Below, in pieces: positions 59,887-64,000 of a stretch of DNA of 64,000 nt. Source of the stretch: Bacteroidota bacterium. Lineage in GTDB: Bacteria > Bacteroidota > Bacteroidia > 2-12-FULL-35-15. The notes under the pieces were generated by a model. That model was not told the DNA's origin. It searched no databases and saw nothing but the letters and a program-made list of their open reading frames with translations. The stretch covers positions 806,001 to 870,000 of the forward strand of contig JAOQAE010000006.1 of NCBI GenBank assembly GCA_025963725.1, read 5' to 3'. Both the position numbers and the translations under genes were made by a program. Every line of letters starts with the position of its first letter. Within the stretch, counting starts at the first letter, position 1.

Positions 59887-61488
59887 ATGAACCGTCCTAA
59901 ATTCTACATATACCTTCCTATATTTTTCGCGCTCATCCTCGTTCTCGGGATCTTCATCGGCAGCACCTTTGCACCCGGTGCAGGCAGCAGCTCCATCGCC
60001 GTAAGCGGCAATAACAGCTACAACAAGGTGGAAGAGATCCTGAAATACATCGAGCATGAATATGTGGATACGATCAACGAAAAAACGCTGGTGGAAACCA
60101 CCATCACCTCCATGCTGCAAACGCTTGACCCGCATTCGAGCTATATTTCAGCCGACGAGCTGGCTGCCAACAACGAGCCCCTGCAGGGGAATTTTGAAGG
60201 CATAGGCGTTGAGTTCAACATTGTGGATGATACGATCCGCGTGATCGATGCGATAGTTGGCGGGCCTGCCGAAGCAGTGGGAATGGAAGCCGGCGACAGG
60301 ATCGTGAAGGTGGATGGCAAGCCGGTGGCAGGCATCAAGATCAGCAATAAGCAGGTGATGGAGCGGCTGAAAGGCGAAGGCGGAACAAAGGTAAAGGTGA
60401 GCGTGCTGCGCAAAGGTAAAAGCAAGCTGCTGGAATTCACGATCACCCGCGGCACCATCCCGATCTACAGCGTAGACGTGGCATACATGCTTACGCCAAC
60501 TACCGGCTATATCAAAATTGCACGCTTTGCAGCTACCACCTACAATGAATACATGGAAGCTTTTAAAAAGCTGAAAGACCAGGGCATGCAGAACCTTGTG
60601 ATCGACCTTCGCGGAAACGGCGGCGGATACCTGAACACAGCCACCAGCATTGCAGATGAATTCCTGGATGCAGGAAAAGGCATCTTATATACACAGGGCA
60701 AGGCGCGTCCGCGCAAGGATTACAAAGCCAGCCGGAAAGGCTCCTTTGAAACGGGCAGGCTGGTGGTGCTGATCGACGACGGATCGGCATCGGCAAGCGA
60801 GATCCTTGCAGGTGCGTTGCAGGATAACGACCGCGCTACCATTGTAGGAAGGCGCTCTTTCGGGAAAGGACTGGTGCAGGAGCAAAGCGAATTCAGCGAC
60901 GGATCGGCCATGCGCCTTACCATTGCGCGCTATTACACACCTTCCGGGCGCTGCATCCAGAAGCCTTACAACGGGGATATCGAGGCTTATTACAGCGAGG
61001 AGTACGACCGCTATAAAAGCGGGGAGCTGGAGAATGCCGACAGCATCAAGGTGGCAGACTCGCTTAAATACAAAACACTGTCGGGCCGCATCGTATATGG
61101 CGGCGGCGGCATCACACCCGATGTATTTGTGCCGCTGGATACAAGCGGGCGCTCGCATTACCTGAGCGAAGTATTGTTCAATGGACTGGTGAATGATTTT
61201 GCGTATGCGTATGCCGATAAAGAACGCTTAAAGCTGAAGGGCTATAAAACAGTGGAGAATTACAGCCGCTCGTTCAACGTGGACGGCGCCATCCTGGAGC
61301 AGTTTGTAGCGTATGCGGAGAAGAACGGCGTGAAGCGGAACGAACAGCAGATCAAACAATCGGCAACCATACTCGAACACCAGCTGAAGGCCCTGATCGC
61401 ACGGAATATCTGGAACAACGAAGGATTTTATCCCGTATTCCAGTCGCAGGACAATGTGCTGAAAAAAGCGCTGGAGGTGCTGAAGTAA
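59887..61488 (+). CDS. S41 carboxy-terminal processing protease (CtpA-like)
   Basis: 533 residues. A signal-anchor helix (FYIYLPIFFALILVLGIFIG, about 5-24) leads to a PDZ domain (about 95-190: GNFEGIGVEFNIVDD, GPAEAVGMEAGDRIVKVDGK) and the protease domain. The catalytic Ser is in DDGSASASEILAGAL (about residue 301) and the Lys in VGRRSFGKGLVQEQ (about 326), the Ser-Lys dyad of S41. The C-terminal part (about 370-533) is helical. Such proteases trim or degrade envelope proteins at their C-termini. It converges with the gliding-type gene: stop codons abut at 61488/61489. Confidence 0.95.
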   Translation: MNRPKFYIYLPIFFALILVLGIFIGSTFAPGAGSSSIAVSGNNSYNKVEEILKYIEHEYVDTINEKTLVETTITSMLQTLDPHSSYISADELAANNEPLQGNFEGIGVEFNIVDDTIRVIDAIVGGPAEAVGMEAGDRIVKVDGKPVAGIKISNKQVMERLKGEGGTKVKVSVLRKGKSKLLEFTITRGTIPIYSVDVAYMLTPTTGYIKIARFAATTYNEYMEAFKKLKDQGMQNLVIDLRGNGGGYLNTATSIADEFLDAGKGILYTQGKARPRKDYKASRKGSFETGRLVVLIDDGSASASEILAGALQDNDRATIVGRRSFGKGLVQEQSEFSDGSAMRLTIARYYTPSGRCIQKPYNGDIEAYYSEEYDRYKSGELENADSIKVADSLKYKTLSGRIVYGGGGITPDVFVPLDTSGRSHYLSEVLFNGLVNDFAYAYADKERLKLKGYKTVENYSRSFNVDGAILEQFVAYAEKNGVKRNEQQIKQSATILEHQLKALIARNIWNNEGFYPVFQSQDNVLKKALEVLK

Positions 61489-63036
61489 CTATCTCAGCAG
61501 CGAGAGGAAGCCTTTGTATCTTTTGCCGTCGGCAGTTGCAATGTAATAATATGTTCCATCCGGAGACGCAGCTCCCGACCTTGTCTTACCATTCCAGTGC
61601 AAATTGCGGTCAGCGCTCCTGAACAGGAGCTCGCCCCACCTGTTATAAACCAGGATCTCGAACTTTTCAATGCAGTCGTGGGTTGTGATCATGAAAAGAT
61701 CATTGTCCCCATCATTATTCGGAGTAAATACGTTGGGAACCATGAGGTCGGTCCCGTCGCATACAGGCTGATCAAAGGAATTTTTGCAATCCATATTTTC
61801 CGCGAGGGTGCTGTTTATGAGCGCTACTGTTGCCGGTAACTGCGGCATCAGATCCACGGGAATAAGGCTCTGTGCCGCGGAAGGAGAATATACTACAGGC
61901 TCCATCGACAGAAGGGAATCACTGCATCCATAACGGCCGGAAGAATCTGTTTTGAAAAGCGACACAGGCGTAAACGCACTGCTAATGAGCGCACAGCCTC
62001 CATCAGCCGTAGGCTGCGCATCGGTACCCACAGAGTAGGAGTTAATGCCCAATATTCTGATCCACCTCATATTTCCGGTATTATCAAGCGCAGCCATGCA
62101 TGGCCCGTTCCAGCTGTCGGCGGAAATCAGATACCCTCCGCCTGGCTTTTTCCGTATGGTAAAGCCCTGGTACATACCCGCGACAGGAGTATTGTAGGCC
62201 TTTACCCAACTGATCACTCCTGCGCCAGTAACTTTAACCACCGTAATATTATTTGATACAGTCCCGCAGGCAACATATCCTCCGTCGGGCGATTCGGCAA
62301 CATCATTGAACACTCCTGTTTCACCCGTAAAGCTATATTCCCAGCTAACCGTGAAATTGTGATCCAGCTTCAGGAGAAAAGGATAATCATAACCGCCCGC
62401 AACAATATAGCCGCCGTCCGTGGTTTCCCGGATCGCATAGGCGCATCCCCACACGTCGGAAGGAATAGTAAATGCTTTCCCTGCCAGCGGATTTCCGCTG
62501 CTGTCGGTTTTCAAAACATAAGCGCGCTGGATCCCGGATGCGAGAGTAGAGCCGGCAACAATAAAGCAATTATCGGAGGTTTGCTGCACACAGTAAGCTG
62601 CGCTCGTACCTGCGCCGGGATACAGCCTTGACCAGCTTACGTTTCCGGAAGCATCGGTACGGATGAGGCAGATCCCCTGGTTCGCGTTCTGCGGATACAA
62701 GCAGGTAGCGATGATATAACCATTGTCGGCACACTGAAAAACCGAGCAACCGTCGCTTGGCTTAACGGAATAGTCTGATTTATTATATTCTTTGATCCAT
62801 TGTGAAACACCTGCCGCATCAAGCTTGATAAGATAACCTTTGCTCAGGTTGGTTTCAGGATCCATTTCGTACACGGCATCGGAGGAGATAATATAGCCGC
62901 CATCGGACGTTTGCTGAAAATTGTGCATTGAAGCCTCATTCCACATCTCAAAGTTCTTTACAAACGTTACCGGCGCCTGCGCATGGATCTTTAAATGGAT
63001 CAGTATTGCCAAAAGGAACAGAGTGGAACGCTTCAT
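61489..63036 (-). CDS. Secreted protein with gliding-motility-type C-terminal domain
   Basis: 515 residues from ATG 63034-63036 (MKRSTLFLLAILIHLKIHA-Q signal peptide); the longer frame to 63090 has 18 extra residues without signal features. The body has repeated propeller-like elements (QQTSDGGYIISSDAV, QTADNGYII-like QCADNGYIIATC, QTSDNCFIVAGST, ETTDGGYIVAGG, ESPDGGYVACGT). The last ~75 residues form a CHU_C/gliding-motility C-terminal (type B-like) sorting domain: VPNVFTPNNDGDNDLFMI, FEILVYNRWGELLFRS, DGTYYYIATADGKRYKGFLSLLR. It should be exported by the type IX system. The ligand is unknown. Confidence 0.88.
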   Translation of the reverse strand: MKRSTLFLLAILIHLKIHAQAPVTFVKNFEMWNEASMHNFQQTSDGGYIISSDAVYEMDPETNLSKGYLIKLDAAGVSQWIKEYNKSDYSVKPSDGCSVFQCADNGYIIATCLYPQNANQGICLIRTDASGNVSWSRLYPGAGTSAAYCVQQTSDNCFIVAGSTLASGIQRAYVLKTDSSGNPLAGKAFTIPSDVWGCAYAIRETTDGGYIVAGGYDYPFLLKLDHNFTVSWEYSFTGETGVFNDVAESPDGGYVACGTVSNNITVVKVTGAGVISWVKAYNTPVAGMYQGFTIRKKPGGGYLISADSWNGPCMAALDNTGNMRWIRILGINSYSVGTDAQPTADGGCALISSAFTPVSLFKTDSSGRYGCSDSLLSMEPVVYSPSAAQSLIPVDLMPQLPATVALINSTLAENMDCKNSFDQPVCDGTDLMVPNVFTPNNDGDNDLFMITTHDCIEKFEILVYNRWGELLFRSADRNLHWNGKTRSGAASPDGTYYYIATADGKRYKGFLSLLR

Positions 63037-63090
63037 GTCGCCTGTTTTTTGAGGTAGACGCAAAAATGCCGGAAAGGTTGCACTAAACAT

Positions 63091-63123
63091 AAAAGGGCTG
63101 CTTCGTAAAGAAGCAGCCCTTTC
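63091..63123. terminator. Bidirectional terminator
   Basis: AAAGGGCTGCTTC pairs perfectly with GAAGCAGCCCTTT (13 bp, GTAAA loop). It separates the small lipoprotein gene from the gliding-type gene; both are on the minus strand, so it mainly ends the lipoprotein transcript. Confidence 0.85.
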
Positions 63124-63141
63124 AATTAAAGAAACCGGTAA

Positions 63142-63372
63142 TTATTTTTTCTCTGTTGTTGTTGTTGCAGGCGCAGTAACCGTATCGGTTGTTGCAGGGG
63201 CTGTAGTTGCCTCAGTAGGCATCGCGCTTGCAGCATTGAATAATGAATCCATTTTTTTCTGCTCTTTAGCTTTTTCTTCAGCTTCCATTTTGGCTTTTTC
63301 CTCAGCGCTTGGTCCGCAAGCTACAAAGCACATAGTGCCTGCTACGAACAATAAAGTAAATAATTTTTTCAT
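63142..63372 (-). CDS. Small lipoprotein with Thr/Ala-rich tail
   Basis: 76 residues from ATG 63370-63372; the longer frame to 63552 would begin in the region of the divergent promoter. MKKLFTLLFVAGTMCFVAC ends in a lipobox (FVAC, Cys19). A short Lys/Glu helix follows (KAKMEAEEKAKEQKKMDSLF, about 26-45), then a low-complexity tail of Ala, Thr, Pro and Val (TTAPATTDTVTAPATTT) ending in EKK. It resembles the small Bacteroidota lipoproteins that span or bind the cell wall, but no family is certain. It is divergent from superoxide dismutase. Confidence 0.75.
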   Translation of the reverse strand: MKKLFTLLFVAGTMCFVACGPSAEEKAKMEAEEKAKEQKKMDSLFNAASAMPTEATTAPATTDTVTAPATTTTEKK

Positions 63373-63551
63373 TTTGTTTGTTTGTTTTGGGTTAGTACTT
63401 GTATCTGAGCGCAAAGGTAGCCAAAAACGTATATGAAAATTTTTGATAATCAGTTTAGTAGCCCTTTCTTTAAACACAGCAATGTTGAAAACCCCGGAAA
63501 GCAGGAGTTTAATTTGCGGCTTTTTATGCTCCCGGACGGTTAAAAATTGCA

Positions 63552-63559
63552 TACCTTTG
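63552..63559 (+). promoter_or_regulatory. -7 element of the superoxide dismutase gene
   Basis: TACCTTTG matches TAnnTTTG, 44 bases before the ATG at 63604. No clear -33 element. Confidence 0.45.
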
Positions 63560-63603
63560 AAATGATAAATACCAAATTTAATTAACCTAAAAATCGTAAT
63601 ACT

Positions 63604-64000
63604 ATGGCTTTTGAATTACCTAAATTACCGTATGCATACAATGCGCTGGAGCCGCATGTAGATGCAAAGACCATGGAGATCCACCACAGCAAACACCACC
63701 AGGCGTATGTGACCAACCTTAACAATGCCATTGCGGGAACGGATGCTGAAAAGCTGAGCATTGAAGAAATCTGCAAAAATATTTCGAAGTACCCGATGCC
63801 GGTACGTAACAACGGCGGCGGACATTTCAACCACTCGCTGTTCTGGACGATAATGGCGCCCGGCGCAGGCGGAGAGCCTACAGGAGACCTTGCTGCCGCT
63901 ATCAACTCGGCATTCGGATCATTCGCAGAGTTTAAAACACAGTTTGCCGCTGCTGCCGCAACACGCTTTGGATCGGGCTGGGCCTGGCTCATCGTGAAGG
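63604..64000 (+). CDS. Fe/Mn superoxide dismutase, 3' end missing
   Basis: 132 codons are visible before the right edge. The N-terminal domain has [37 protein letters not shown], split here as [17 protein letters not shown] then the metal His in MEIHHSKHH (about 24-32). The second metal His is in [16 protein letters not shown] (about 72-87). The sequence continues as [11 protein letters not shown] and ends at [11 protein letters not shown]. The last metal ligands (DVWEHAYY motif) lie beyond the window. It disproportionates superoxide; Fe versus Mn cannot be told from this part with certainty. It is divergent from the small lipoprotein. Confidence 0.95.
   Translation, partial: MAFELPKLPYAYNALEPHVDAKTMEIHHSKHHQAYVTNLNNAIAGTDAEKLSIEEICKNISKYPMPVRNNGGGHFNHSLFWTIMAPGAGGEPTGDLAAAINSAFGSFAEFKTQFAAAAATRFGSGWAWLIVK

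Overview
The window comes from a member of the Bacteroidota (Bacteroidetes). Evidence for this: several promoters fit the phylum-specific pattern TTTG/TTG - about 19-21 bases - TAnnTTTG; Shine-Dalgarno sequences are mostly absent; there are type IX secretion C-terminal sorting domains (end of 39343-42333, end of 44445-46250) and a gliding-motility-type C-terminal domain (61489-63036); and there are typical phylum families (DUF4270, DUF4175, DUF4919, two-component-regulator propellers fused to SpoIIE, SusC-like TonB receptors). Gene order panC / glycogen synthase / DUF4270 / glmS also fits. The organism looks free-living, aerobic and heterotrophic. I see no rRNA, tRNA, CRISPR array or transposase. 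Both edges cut a gene: a propeller protein on the left and superoxide dismutase on the right.

Layout. 1-7.7 kb: propeller sensor fragment, ABC-F translation factor, a small AT-rich inserted module (HEPN-type protein, XRE regulator, small protein) bounded by a 203-base direct repeat of the ABC-F 3' end, then a SpoIIAA-like/SpoIIE operon, a beta-barrel protein and a response regulator. 7.8-9.8 kb: small membrane and lipoprotein genes. 9.8-15.3 kb: TonB receptor plus hmuTUV-like haem or siderophore importer. 16-24 kb: RNA helicase, acyltransferase, secreted thioredoxin, secreted protein, a 1048-residue propeller-SpoIIE sensor, a response regulator. 24-27.6 kb: AraC regulator, WalJ-like hydrolase, DprA. 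27.8-39.3 kb: TonB receptor, 3-hydroxyanthranilate dioxygenase, cyclophilin, PheS, PanC, glycogen synthase, DUF4270, GlmS. 39.3-46.3 kb: large secreted adhesin-like or enzyme-like proteins. 46.5-50.2 kb: a KaiC-KaiB-KaiB-histidine kinase operon. 50.2-54 kb: RsbW-like kinase and DUF4175 protein. 54-64 kb: ferritin, M28 peptidase, MetX, OsmC, sulfhydrylase, dCMP deaminase, S41 protease, a gliding-type secreted protein, a small lipoprotein and SOD.

Two regions deserve most attention. The first is the KaiC-KaiB-KaiB-kinase operon. It has no KaiA. The KaiC phosphosite pair is kept as Ser428-Ser429, and a long coiled-coil tail replaces the KaiA-binding tail, so it looks like an hourglass-type timer with a dedicated histidine kinase output. 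The second is the insertion at 2703-4598. The duplicated ABC-F tail differs from the original at six bases; the five in the coding part are all synonymous. This points to import of a defence-like module from a related strain by homologous recombination at the gene's 3' end.

Two stable hairpins also lie inside the signal-peptide codons of genes that follow another gene closely (36068-36101 and 54816-54845); the first is a complete intrinsic-terminator shape. Several families of short dispersed palindromic repeats sit in the intergenic spaces.
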